In this document: in pieces, positions 1 to 10,972 of the stretch
Position numbering within the stretch: position 1 is the stretch's first letter
Layout of the letters: each line of letters opens with the position of its first letter
Source: Adiantum capillus-veneris
Taxonomy: Eukaryota; Streptophyta; Polypodiopsida; Polypodiales; Pteridaceae
NCBI GenBank assembly: GCA_014529385.2
Contig: CM043964.1
Location: 106,208,087-106,272,086 of the forward strand
Length of the DNA: 64,000 nt
Direction of reading: 5' to 3'
Notes under the pieces: generated by a model
The model's database searches: none
The model's input: the letters and a program-made list of their open reading frames with translations, nothing else
What the model was told of the DNA's origin: nothing
Translations under genes and position numbers: made by a program

Positions 1-774
1 CTGCCAAGGGAAAATCCACTGACTCACTTTGCCACAGACTGACTCAGTACTATGCATAAATACTCTAAAACAATGTCCACATGGACCTGTATGCAAATGC
101 AATCCAGACACTGTCCTGTACCACATATCCATACATCCACCTTCTTCCCATAGTCGTAAACGACATATGAGGTCTTTCGCGGGGCTAGTCGGGGGTTCGC
201 TCCAGTACCTAATCCACCTTGCCAAGGTACCAAAGCTCCCAAGGCAAGGCTTACAAAAAGCTCACTCGACCCTCACAAAGCCTGCAGTTTTCCAAAATAC
301 ATTGACCGCATATCCATACACAACCACAAAGTACTCAATCTGACAATATAACCGCCTCAACTTCTTCCCACAACCTTTCTTACATAGGCGGCTGTCCATA
401 ACGGACCCACAACAACCAAACATAATCTTTGATAACACAATATCATGATGCAAAAGCTCTATGTCGCTCTCCAAAACCTGTGTGAATGCTGAATTCTTCA
501 CCTGTAACCTGTAAATCTACAGCCGAGTGCAAAACTGGACATCTCCTATGCTTGTGTAAACTGGCTGTTTGCTGCAGAAAATTGCAAATTTTGGCAAATC
601 TGAGTATGCCAATGCGTCCGGAACGCCCAAAAACATAAAGATAGACTCCTGGATCACTGTATTCTGAGTTCGGGTGAGAGAGTTATGACCAAAAAACCTC
701 TCTTTTTTGTTGTTTTCCAGAGCTGCGAAAACCTGTGTATTGACTGTAGCTCCTTAAACTGAGCTCTGATACCA
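1..774 (-). mobile_element. internal 5' leader of an LTR retrotransposon running off the window
   Basis: On the minus strand this stretch follows a primer-binding site at 774-763 and so is the 5' untranslated/internal part of an LTR retrotransposon whose body lies left of the window. I find no long or recognisable gag ORF here; the short ORFs on both strands look random. The element type (copia or gypsy) cannot be told. Confidence 0.5.
763..774 (-). promoter_or_regulatory. retrotransposon primer-binding site (initiator Met tRNA type)
   Basis: The minus strand reads TGGTATCAGAGC, the classic plant primer-binding site complementary to the 3' end of initiator methionine tRNA. Minus-strand sequence just before it ends in ACA plus a 3-nt spacer, as expected where an LTR ends in CA. 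Confidence 0.75.
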
Positions 775-777
775 CTT

Positions 778-1150
778 TGTAGAGTGCGTAGGTGATGGAG
801 AAGGTAGGAAAGAAGACTACACACACACACCAACACACATCGAGACACACACACACAATCGTTACCCTACAGCAGCCATTCAACGAGCTGCTCTTCTCTT
901 CTTCTCTTTGAACTATTATCCAAAGTATATTTACAACATAGTATAGTCAGTGTCCAGCCGCCCATAGCACAATGGGCATATTCTTTAACATCATATTATT
1001 TAACAAAAATCACTTGTGGACACTCGTGTGTCAAAACAACTAGCCCAATCTGAGTCCAAAAAAGCATGTAAATCTAGCAACAATGATCCCCCCTTGGGAT
1101 AAAATAAGCCAAGATGTAAAGTGCCACTCAAGTAGCAGAAAATCCTCTTC
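778..1150 (-). mobile_element. putative 5' LTR next to the primer-binding site (outer end not defined)
   Basis: Starts with TG at 778 (CA end of the LTR on the minus strand) right beside the primer-binding site. It contains CA-rich simple sequence at about 818-857. The outer TG end of the LTR and the target-site duplication could not be identified, so the right boundary is only an upper limit set by the next ORF. Confidence 0.35.
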
Positions 1151-1155
1151 ACAAC

Positions 1156-2001
1156 CTACCAATGCTTAGGCCTTGCGAGAATATCCACTGTCACTAGTGC
1201 AATTGTGTCAGCAACAGAGTCTCCCAATGGAAGCAGCTTGTCATTTGTAGCTTCTAGTGTAGGATCAAGGGGGAACTCCATCTTGGTGGATATGAGGCTA
1301 AGACACTCATCTAGTCGGACACCAAAGGCCTTTTCAAGATTATGTAAGAATAAATACTCCTCATCTTCTATAATTATGTTGGTGAGATGGCTAACCTCCA
1401 CTTTGGGAATTGCAGCAGGGTCACGCCACTCAGGGTTGGGCACCTCGGAGGTTCTAGCAATCTGCTCTCTCACTGCAATTGCTTCTTCCAAGTCGTGGAG
1501 ATATTTGGCAGCTTGCAGTCTTCTTCGCTCACTTTGGACATCTATAGGCACGGCCTTGGGATCTTTACAATCTGCCAGCACCCCACCCACCACCAAATGC
1601 AAGATCTCCATCTCCTCCAAGGAGGGCTCCTCATTGATGAGGAAGAAGAGAGTGGCAATGTTGGACAAGAAAGATTGCCCAATTTTGTGCTTCTTGAAGG
1701 AGTCTGCAACTTCCTTTGTCACTTGACGAAAGTGGTTCGCCTCTTTTGCAATCGCTTCAAAGCGAGTTAGTCTCTTTGAAAATGCAGTGTTGCCCTTGTG
1801 GATGTAGCAAAGCAGATCACATGGCAACCACAGCATGGCGTTGTCTTCAAAGTTCATAGCATACTTGAGTATATGCACATGCATATACTCTATGATGTCG
1901 TGAAAAGTGTCATTGTGGAGTTGCATGGTTTTTTCTAAATCCATTGTGAGGGTAAAGAAGCAATGAAGATCACTATGTCCAACATATTCGGTGTCCTCCA
2001 A
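1156..2001 (-). CDS. unknown protein, 281 codons
   Basis: An uninterrupted 281-codon ORF begins at the ATG at 2001. I do not recognise the family. The product is acidic and mostly helical in appearance, with a Glu/Lys-rich central part containing QSERRRLQAAKYLHDLEEA. No signal peptide, membrane segment or catalytic motif is evident. The start lies about 90 bp from a long CT/GT microsatellite, and the stop lies near the putative LTR, so it could be a host exon or an internal ORF of the neighbouring element. The length of the open frame is the main reason to call it coding. Codon use does not look transposon-specific. Confidence 0.4.
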   Translation of the reverse strand: MEDTEYVGHSDLHCFFTLTMDLEKTMQLHNDTFHDIIEYMHVHILKYAMNFEDNAMLWLPCDLLCYIHKGNTAFSKRLTRFEAIAKEANHFRQVTKEVADSFKKHKIGQSFLSNIATLFFLINEEPSLEEMEILHLVVGGVLADCKDPKAVPIDVQSERRRLQAAKYLHDLEEAIAVREQIARTSEVPNPEWRDPAAIPKVEVSHLTNIIIEDEEYLFLHNLEKAFGVRLDECLSLISTKMEFPLDPTLEATNDKLLPLGDSVADTIALVTVDILARPKHW

Positions 2002-2087
2002 GAAAAGAAGAAACGTGAAAGGGGGGTGTGTGGCTCTTTTGACGTTGCTTCTACATGGGAGGAAAATGCGCTAGCATATGCTGCCAT

Positions 2088-2263
<176 letters not shown>

Positions 2264-2665
2264 CTTCTTTCTGTCTCTCTCAAGTGACAGAAAAATATGA
2301 AGCCCCCTCCCCTTTATATACACCCCTCACCGCCGTGACCTGCTGTAGAAAAAGACACCATCCCAAAGCTCTTTGATATACATACAAACACACATGGGTG
2401 TGCACACAAACACCCAAACAAAATCTAAAAAACTTAATCAACGAAGGTGATACTATAATGACAAAAAAGTTTTGAATTTCCATTAAATAGAAGGCTTTAC
2501 AACGTGGCATTAGAGCCGGTTACATTGATCTATCAGATCAACTTAAAGACAGTGCACGTCAACCCTCCACTCCTCTTGCACTGTCATGGCTACCTCCATC
2601 CGCCTACCAATCTGAAACAACCAAAATTCTTTTAATAAGACTAACAATTGGCACATGTAGACAAC

Positions 2666-3240
2666 ATATAAACTAAACTGACCTTTGCCAATTGAGACAA
2701 AGTAAGCATCTTTGATTTCTTTGTAGCCAAAGATAATCAAGTGTTCCCATATGTTGGTGAGTGTCCAGTGTTCACTATATTGCACAATCTCAGAAACACC
2801 GTTTGACAAAGTAACAGGCATGTCAAATGTCACAAAGTTAGCAACACTAGATTGTAAGGGTATCCACTTTCCACTCTTACACATCCAACACTCATAGTGA
2901 AAACGTAAGTACAAAGTAGTGCGCACTTTCAAATATCATATCCCTATACCTGAAGTGCCCACCTTACACTTGTATTTATCTCCTTGGTGCACTCCCTCAA
3001 CCATTTTCCAATTATCTCCAAATACCAGTTTTAGTGCTTCATACATGACATTCTTGCTACAAAACATAGTAGGTGTGACACAGAATGGAAATGTCTTGAA
3101 CACGTGTACAAAAACATGAATGGGGCAGCACCAACTGAGCCCTACTAATCTGGAAGCCTTCCCAAATTTTAATTAGGAGCAAATATTGGAAAGCATCTTC
3201 TCCTTCACTGAGAAAAGTGACCCCGCATCGGGTTGTGGCC
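2666..3240 (-). other. probable exons of an unidentified spliced gene
   Basis: On the minus strand an open frame at about 3130-2953 (containing TFPFCVTPTMFC and KLVFGDNWKMVEGVHQ) ends at a TCAG|GTATAG donor. It joins in phase to a second open stretch from about 2934 (VRTTLYLRFHYECW, then FGYKEIKDAYFVSIGKG) after a TTTGAAAG acceptor. Phase agreement suggests a genuine intron. An upstream stretch at 3240-3160 is open but in another frame, so the model is incomplete or the gene is decayed. A further open piece lies at 3775-3572. I recognise no family. Confidence 0.3.
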
Positions 3241-3879
3241 ATCTCGAACTCAATAATGAAGGTTTGTCAACAGCAATGATCTTACCATATCCATCCTTCG
3301 AGGCCGGCACTACATAAAGAAGATTCTATGTTGCAGCAGAATCGAAGGTGGCGAATTGGGAAGCATCATAACACCAATGTCCGCATGAAGAGCGTTGAAG
3401 TTTCCTGTGAGACTCTTGATTGGTTGTTCCCCAGCAAGGTGGATGGGAATATATCTAAGACAACACCAAAAACTATTAAATCAAAAACAAATGACAAGCG
3501 TTTACAATCAGCACAACCAACAATGTTTTACGACTTACAATGTATTGGGAAATATCATGAGCTTCCATTCCTCAAGTGCATGGAACGCCAAGAGTACACG
3601 TGTTGAACAATGGCCACTGCTCCATTGACTCTATGGTATTTGAAACCAAGAAGTCTCCCCTTCCAATGTTCATCAAGGTTGCCACGGTTTTGAACTCAAT
3701 GAGGCCCGATAGCTGCACGTTGCATGAAGATCCAAGATCCTTTAGAAAACACCTACAGCACGCATTCCTCATCAAAATCCCTAGTGTTATGCAAGCAAAC
3801 CGCCTCTATCTCATCCTTTGGCTTCCTTGAAGTGGAGGGGGTTGACATGGTAGCACCAGAAGAAGAAGAGTTGTGGTGT

Positions 3880-3885
<6 letters not shown>

Positions 3886-3939
<54 letters not shown>
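3886..3939. repeat. (AG)n microsatellite
   Basis: Perfect AG dinucleotide run preceded by two GATA units. Confidence 0.95.
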
Positions 3940-3943
<4 letters not shown>

Positions 3944-3990
3944 TGTTGCTTCAGGAATGAAATGAGAAGGAGTGGTTGAACGGGAAACAA

Positions 3991-4195
3991 AGGGGAGAAG
4001 AAGTAGTTCAAATGGATGGTGTGGATGAAAGGGGGAGACAGGTTGTGCAGCTATGGAAAAGCTTCCATTTGTGATGCATCTATGGAAAGCTTGGTGGGAG
4101 GGGGAGAAGTGGCTAATGGGAGCAAGGGGAGAAGAAGTAGTTCAAAGGGATGGTGTGGATGAAAGGGGAGACAAGTGGTGCAGTTATGCAAAGCT
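3991..4195. repeat. pair of direct repeats, about 72 bp each
   Basis: The block starting AGGGGAGAAGAAGTAGTTCA at 3991-4063 recurs at 4125-4195 with a few substitutions. The 60-bp spacer is purine-rich. Confidence 0.75.
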
Positions 4196-4389
4196 TGGAG
4201 GCAGAAGGAGAAAGAGAAGAGAGAAGAGGTAGAATAGAGGGTACTGCTGAGAAATGCAGATTTTGGTCAAAGAAAATAGTTTTTTGACCATGTATTTGGT
4301 TAGGAGAGCTTTTGGAGAGTGAAAAGTGAGATTTAGAGATTTTCAAAAAAAAATGAAATTGTAGGGTTACTTTATGGGAGGGAAACCCA

Positions 4390-4404
4390 ACCCCCCCCCC
4401 CCCA
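4390..4404. repeat. poly-C run
   Basis: A homopolymer of about 14 C in a pyrimidine-rich stretch. Its length may be unreliable in the assembly. Confidence 0.9.
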
Positions 4405-4594
4405 CCTTTTCCCCCTTCTCTCTCTTTCTAGGGGACAAAGCTATAATGAGGGGAACAAATAGGCCCACATACCCCCTACTACCCTACCTTTTGAGAGGGT
4501 ATAGTTGTGGCCACCACCCTCTTCCTATTGGTCCATGCTTAATCACCCCTTAAGCTAAAGGGCCCTTTTGGGGTTCATATTTTTCCTAATGTTT

Positions 4595-4762
4595 GCTGGT
4601 CAGTTTTAATGATTAAGCTAGTACCCATTAGATAGTGTTTCCAAATTTTCAAAGCATGCACTATAGCAATCAACTCTTTGTTATATGTACTAAATTTAGC
4701 TTTAAACGGTTTAAATTTATGACTTTCAAATGCAAGTGGATGGTTATCTTGCATAAGAACTG
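4595..4762 (-). pseudogene. gypsy RNase H fragment
   Basis: The plus-strand text is nearly the same as 18570-18745, where the minus strand encodes a Ty3/gypsy RNase H (HPLAFESHKFKP, FSTYNKELIAIVH). It is truncated at both ends and carries no start or stop of its own. It abuts an integrase fragment of the same strand in the wrong order for a gypsy element. Confidence 0.75.
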
Positions 4763-4789
4763 CACTGATAAGCTTTTAATAAGTCAATA

Positions 4790-5345
4790 ATAGTGCAATA
4801 GTGACTTCTATTTGACCATTAGATTTAAGGTGAAATGCATAAGTGAGAGTGTAGTTCCAAGATTCTCAAAAATTGTAGTCCAAAAAACACTACAAAATTT
4901 TGAATCTCTATCATATATGATCACTTTTGGCAAACCATATTGAGAAAAAAACATCTTTTACAAAGAGAAGTGCAGCTTGATGTGCAGTGAGAGAGTTTTC
5001 TTGCATGAAATGAAATATGCTTGCTTAGAAAAGTGACCAATAACAATCCAAATCATGTCATGTTTGTGAGCAGTGAGTGGGAAACCAGTAACAAAGTTCA
5101 TAAAAATGTGTGTCCAAGGTCTTTTAGGAATAGGGAGAGGATATAAGAGACCTAATTTCTTACCTATTGCTACTTAAATCTTTTGGCCAATGAGACAAGA
5201 TTAAACATACTATTTAACATCACTTTTCATAACAGGCCAATAAAAATTACGACATAAATTTTGAAAAGTAGCAGCAAAATCTCTGTGTCCAGCATAAGGC
5301 GGTTTATGTAACTCTTCAATGAGCAAAACTCAAAATGGTTTTGTG
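4790..5345 (-). pseudogene. Ty3/gypsy integrase fragment
   Basis: With several stops and frameshifts, the minus strand reads an integrase. First come zinc-finger remnants (LHKPPYAGHRDF, then a WPVMK block), then the catalytic core with MNFVTGFPLTAHK, DMIWIVIGHFSKQAYF, YGLPKVIIYDRD and FHLKSNGQIE. These correspond to the D, D and E regions of the gypsy integrase core. No LTR is visible. It lies upstream (minus sense) of an RNase H fragment, an inverted order compared with a normal pol. Confidence 0.75.
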
Positions 5346-5658
5346 AGAGGATATTAAATATAGGAGCTTTTCATTAGAGATTTCTGTACAAAGTTAGAGA
5401 TTTTTGTGGGTAGAAAAATCAAATGTAACCTTTTGCACATACTAAGGTATATAGCTTTTGAACTAGGATAAAGTGCATAGTAAAAAAATTGTGCTCTACA
5501 TGTTTGTGACACAATTAAGGGCCATAGTAATACAACATAGATTTGATTTAAAAAAAACTAACCATATCAACGTCAATATATTGATACTGCAATGTCATAT
5601 ATGTAGTATTTATAAGAAAGACCATCACAAAGTCTATGTTTATGATCCACAAGAGTTT
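5346..5658. other. AT-rich DNA without recognised features
   Basis: Nothing beyond short random ORFs is seen here. It separates the integrase relic from the minisatellite. Confidence 0.5.
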
Positions 5659-5761
5659 TAGTACAAAGTAAAATATTTGAATTTTTGGTATGAGGTAAGT
5701 TGAAGTCTACTCTAGCACAACGAGTCTTTATCTTGTTCGCATTATAAGTCAATTAGAGAGA

Positions 5762-5804
<43 letters not shown>

Positions 5805-6032
5805 CAAAGTGAAATATTTAAATTTCTTGCATAGGATAAGTTGAAGTCTACCCTGGCACCAAGTCTTTATCTTGTTTTCTCTACAAGCAATTAGAGAGAA
5901 TATGAGAGAGAGAGAGAGAGAGAGAGAACAAAGTGAAATATTTGAATTTTTGGTATGAGGAAAATTGAAGTCTACTCTAGTAATGAGTCTTTATCTTGTT
6001 CATGCTATAAGCAATTAGAGAGAATAAGAGAG

Positions 6033-6103
<71 letters not shown>
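5659..6103. repeat. three-copy minisatellite, each copy ending in a microsatellite
   Basis: Three imperfect copies (about 5659-5801, 5802-5928 and 5929-6033) share AAAGTGAAATATTTGAATTT, then TGAAGTCTACTCTAG and GCAATTAGAGAGAATA. The first two end in a GA run and the third ends in about 34 C followed by a CA run (6034-6103). Confidence 0.85.
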
Positions 6104-6105
<2 letters not shown>

Positions 6106-9100
6106 CACACATGATGATTATTGAGTAGGCATTTGCTTGCATTACCCTAAACCCAGATAAGAACAACAAGAACAATATAATGACATGAGAAACACAACAT
6201 TTTCCCCATAATTGAACAACATATAGATTGAGCCTTGATTTTCAAATCAAGGCACCATGATTGTGCGTGAAAAAACCCTTGTGGGGACAAGGGAAAAACC
6301 CACAATCTCCATATGTTGCTCGTTGTTTCATTTAAAAAATACTATCTCAAACAATACATAGATTCAAGTCACAAAAATAATTGTCCACCAATGGAAGTAG
6401 CTATCTACTAGGTTTTCTCCTCAGGAGGAGGACCACAAACTCTCTTCTCTTAACACTCAGAGAAGACAAAGAAATCACCCTCTAACATTAGACAGTGACG
6501 TATCTCCTTTGTGCAAGCAAGCCCCAAACCACCACACCCAGCAAAGATATCCATAATAACATGGTCGTCCTCATATGTGAATGTTTCTAGCAGCCAACTA
6601 TGTCAAATATAATAATCAAAGTTTAACGACAAGAGATTGCATAGAACTATCAAGATGTGTGTCCTGATTCACAAAAGTTCATGACTAGAAAGTTACCTAT
6701 AAAAAGTCTCAGTACGCTCTGTTCCCCCTCGAATCAAATCTCCAGCTAAACTTGTATAATCATTATATGAATGAGGATGAGACTCTGTGAGGTAGCTTCT
6801 TGAGGCCGGAAAGAACTCAGGAGAAACATCCTCTCCAACCTTTCTATCATAATGAGGTGAGCATTCTTACGATAAAATAGACCAAGAGTGAGATCCATCA
6901 CCTATGAAAGGAGAGAACAAATCACTTAAAAACAAGAACTCTAAATTCATACGCAACCTTCACATAGAGAAGGCAACCTCACCTGCTCATCAGTCTCTAG
7001 GTGTAAATATCCCCCATCACACATCAAAGTCCACGAGCGATGAGCTGCAAACTAAATCTATTAGCTTGCATGGCAAGATGTCCCAAATGTTGTGCAAGAG
7101 AAAAAGTCACCAAGAAACCCTCGTCTACCAAGTGAACATCAGCAATTTCCATGACACCAGTTGCCAAGGCAGTGGAAAAGTGGTTCCACTTAGGAACAAC
7201 TTTTACATTACCTACACACTCAAGTTAAAATGAAAAATTACATCATATATGCATTCTATAACGAGCACAAAGCCTCCCAAATGACATAAAAAAAGTTCAC
7301 CTATAGTGTGATTGTGAATACCATCAACTAACATGGACGTAAGTAAGTCTGCAAAGATCAATCTTGCCACATATTGGGAGATTTCCCCCTTCAATGCATA
7401 CTCGCGCCCATCATAGATTGGTGTTTTCTTGAACCACATTTCAATACTAACACAAAACAAATGATTATGGTAAGAGTAGATTATGGTAATATAAATTTTT
7501 AGAGAAATATGTAAGTCTTACCTATGCCATGCTAGGTCATCAATTGTTTCCACATCCAATAACAAAGCATCCACACATGTAATAAACTCCTCTCCTAAAC
7601 ATGAAAATGCAATTTTCAATTGCTTAGAATCTCAAAGAATGCTTAGAAAACCATAGGACATGTCAATGGTTAATGCAAGCAATAATTAATTAGAGTAATA
7701 AAAAGCAAATAAACAAGCAAAGAACGTCTACCTGTAGTACGTTTTGTTGGCATCCGCTCATATAGAGAATGACTCATAATTGTCTCAGAGAAGCAAGACT
7801 TTGATGCTAAGGTGTATCTTTTTGGTAGAAGAGAAATTGGAAAGCTCTCCTCCTCAACATCAGCATCTACAGGCACACATTGGGAGGGTTTTTCTATACT
7901 TTTTTTACCTTTTCTTGCACATGAGGGTGGCTTGGTGGATGGCTCAATGTATGTAGCTTGGGGTGAGATTACACCGTCATTAGAGATGGGACTCTCTTCC
8001 AGAAAACCTTTCCATACAGAAGTTCACAAAAAAAAAAAGATCAACAAAATTCTATTTTAACCAAAATATAGTACTTCATACAAGATATTGTAGTTCACTT
8101 ACGAGCATGAATCTCTTGCTCGCTCTTTGGGATAACACCTAGGGGATACTCCAACCACCATGGACAGTGAGAGCACTCCCAAGGTGTAATACCCTTTTCC
8201 AAGAGTGTTGACAAGAACAGAGTATTCTCATCCTCTTTATCTAACCATTCTTGTACATCCTCCGACATAGACTCTATCATCCTCAGCCGCATACAATTCA
8301 ATAGCCACATCTAAATGAAAATTCAAAATAAAAATGAGACAATAAAATACATCATCATGAAACGAAATTAGTATTCAAGAAATCCAATACCTGTACACAA
8401 GACGTTTAATTGCATGCATCACTTCGGGTAAAGAGGCATAATATGAAGCACTGTTTGCCATAACATGAGTATAAGCCAATGAAACATGTGTCTTCCTAGA
8501 TGCCTTAAAAAAGGCCTCAAATGTTTTTGGCAACAAAGGGACCTCCACCTCAAACTTAGCAATAATAATTGTAGCTTCACCAAACATTCCCTACCAATAG
8601 GTCTCTTGCCTCATGTAGGCTCTAAGTTTCTTATAGTCTGCAAAATGACCTCCCTTGGAGTCCTTAACTTTGGTCAAAATCATCATGTGAATAAGTTCTT
8701 TGCGTCTATCGAATTACAATCGTTGATCCAAAAATTAATGTTACTAATTACATTGCACATGAAAATAATAAATCAAAGTTTAAGATGAAATAAAACATAC
8801 CTCTCTATTGTGATCTTTGCGGCGCACAAGCTGTATAATTTATCACGAGTGATCCCTACCATTGTTTTGTCATGCCAATCCTTGTCAAATAGCATAGTAA
8901 AATCCTCTTCACCATGTGCAAAATTTGCAATAGAAAGGTACTTATATCCGCTATCTCTCATTTTTTCTTCTTCCTTCTTTAAAGCTTCATTCATCTTCTT
9001 TTTCAAATCCTCCCCAAGAAGACCTAAAGTTCTAAGCCTTCTCTTTTCATCAGCCAAAAAGGACTCCCATCTCCCCTTCAAAGCAAAACAATTATTTAAC

Positions 9101-9154
9101 AATGTTTTTATGAGCCATTAGCAACACAACACAAACAAATCCATGACTGTACAT

Positions 9155-9625
9155 AAGCTTCCCATGCAAGAATTCAAGGTATATTTCAAACCATCACTCC
9201 CACCATATCTTGCTACCTCTCCAAGGCTTCCCACAGTTTAATTCAAGGCATATTTCAAGCCAAAATTCATCCATATCTTGCCACCTCTGCAAAGGCTTCC
9301 CACATGGGAATTCAGGCATATTTCAAGCCAAAATTCCATCCATAACTTGCCACCTCTGGAAACGCTTCTCACATGGGAATTCAAGGCATATTTCAAGCCA
9401 AAATTCCATCCATAACTTGCCACCTCTGCAAAGGCTTCCCACATGGGAATTCAAGGCATATTTCAAGCCAAAATTCCATCCATAACTTGCCACCTCTGCA
9501 AAGGCTTCCCACGTGGGAATTTAGGGCATTATACAAATCGTAACCCAATCCATAACTTGAATAGACTTCCCACATGAAAATTAAAGGCTTATTTGAAAAC
9601 ATGGACTCATGCATAACTTGTAACC
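9155..9625. repeat. seven-copy 70-bp tandem array inside an intron
   Basis: Copies start at 9155, 9223, 9292, 9361, 9431, 9501 and 9560. The unit is about 70 bp, beginning AAGGCTTCCCACATGGGAAT and ending CACCTCTGCA. The central copies are nearly identical and the outer ones degenerate. The array fills most of the intron between the exons at 9961-9640 and 9075-8801. Confidence 0.95.
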
Positions 9626-10336
9626 TTCAACTAAGGCACCTTCAAAGTAAAGTAGTTGAAGACATACTCATTCTCAAAGTACTTGCAATTTAAATTTTTT
9701 AAAGAAATGTATCTATTATCCCAAACAAGTTGAGCATCATGACATACCTTCCAAACAAGTTGAGCAATCAAAATGCATGGCGTTGAGTACCATGGCACAA
9801 TCCCTTGGTTATGTCTTGCCTCCAATTTAAGCTCAACCTCCATCTAAGATCTCTGCTCAGGAGTGAGATATTCCATTATGCTCGACTTGTTTGTTATACC
9901 AAAATTCTGAAACATAAATACTTCATGTGCCAAGTTGGGTGGAGCTGTAGCCCGTGAGATTCTAAAAGCAAGAGTTGACGGATAATCAAATGAAAAAGCA
10001 CATTACAACCAAAGAATTGAACAATAATAACCATATAATTCTTACTCGTTTGTTGTATCAAGACTCAAAATCAACTTTGCTTCCTTCTTTTTATCTATCT
10101 CGATAAATTCACAACGAACTTGCACATGATATTTTTCATCCTCAGAGTGCTCTACAAAAGAAACATCATCCAAAATAAATTTTCAAGTGCAACAATATTT
10201 ATTCAAAATCAAACACAAGAGAAAAGAATCACTTGCCTTCTTCAATTCATCGCATCCAAGTTTTTAACATGTGGCTACCATCCCACACAAAAAACAGTTT
10301 GCCTCGAAGATCTACCCAATCACCCACAAGATTCTT

Positions 10337-10972
10337 TTAAAATTTTGCATTGAGTCTTTGCCATATTGGATCCCACTTCTCAATCGTATCTTCTGTCAAA
10401 TGTTTTGTTTCTCCATGTCGTCCTTTAAGTGAAACAATAAAAGAACCCATTGAAGAGACATAGCCAACCCTATCAAGCGTGGATGTCAACCAAGGTGCAT
10501 CCGAAATTGCACATCGAACAGCATCTGTAGCTATTAATCTACATAAGGGAAAAAAAGGGGATTCTGACTTTCTTTTAATATGAAATTGACTTATGACTTT
10601 ATTCATCAACCCTAGAGACACATTCTCCCCAAAAACCCTGTCATGCTTTGAAAAGTCGTCTTCTTCATCCTGGTTATTGTTCTTTGTGTGAGTAGTTTGT
10701 GGAGTGGGAGCAAAAGATGGACCAATAGTATTTGGAGTGATAACAGTGCTATTAGAAGCTCCATCTATAGACCTGTCCAAGGACCACGCTTCATCATCAA
10801 CATACACACATTGATTTCTTCTTTTCACAGACTTCTTTGGCGGACTCATTGGTAGAATCCTTGAGGAACCATCCTCAAGTGTAAATTGCCTTCCTTGAAC
10901 ACTCCCAGACCGTAGAGTCATACCCCCTGAACATTTCTCTTCTCGTTTTCTCATGGAGCATTTAGGAGCCAT
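10337..10972 (-). CDS. first exon of the ParB/methyltransferase-like gene (211 open codons)
   Basis: This is the longest open part of the gene, starting at ATG 10972. It has a basic, low-complexity N terminus (MAPKCSMRKREEKCSGG) with a KSVKRR cluster that could act in nuclear import. A Ser/Thr/Asn-rich linker follows, then an ordered part (SMGSFIVSLKGRHGETK, TIEKWDPIWQRL) that would lead into the ParB-like loop. The open frame breaks at 10336 and two to three small frameshifts follow before the donor at 10233. The N-terminal basic stretch suggests a nuclear protein; this is inferred from composition alone. Confidence 0.5.
   Translation of the reverse strand: MAPKCSMRKREEKCSGGMTLRSGSVQGRQFTLEDGSSRILPMSPPKKSVKRRNQCVYVDDEAWSLDRSIDGASNSTVITPNTIGPSFAPTPQTTHTKNNNQDEEDDFSKHDRVFGENVSLGLMNKVISQFHIKRKSESPFFPLCRLIATDAVRCAISDAPWLTSTLDRVGYVSSMGSFIVSLKGRHGETKHLTEDTIEKWDPIWQRLNAKF

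Larger units (their letters stand above)
6450..10972 (-). pseudogene. spliced gene with ParB-like loop and C-terminal N4/N6 methyltransferase-like SAM motif
   Basis: Hand-built model, minus strand; exons 10972-10233, 10151-10046, 9961-9640, 9075-8801, 8705-8391, 8310-8103, 8007-7732, 7594-7522, 7446-7301, 7211-7035, 6865-6697 and 6597-6450. From the second exon on, each junction has a GT donor and AG acceptor and keeps the frame, except 8391/8310. Near the end of exon 1 lies FFVWDGSHMLKTWM, like the DG-x-HR loop of ParB/Srx domains. The last exon has VIMDIFAGCGGLGLAC...RHC..LEGD, like motif I of beta-class N4/N6 DNA methyltransferases. The exon at 7211 (LVDEGFLVTFS) resembles the strand after motif IV, but no DPPY motif is found; LLLDVET is closest. 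In-frame stops are at 9846-9844 and 8593-8591, with frameshifts near 10336-10250. It is probably inactive. The domain reading is inference. Confidence 0.55.

Noticed and set aside
6232-6253. Short palindrome GCCTTGATTT-TC-AAATCAAGGC as a regulatory site
   Set aside because: Ten-base arms in AT-rich DNA with no neighbouring gene end; too weak to call on its own.
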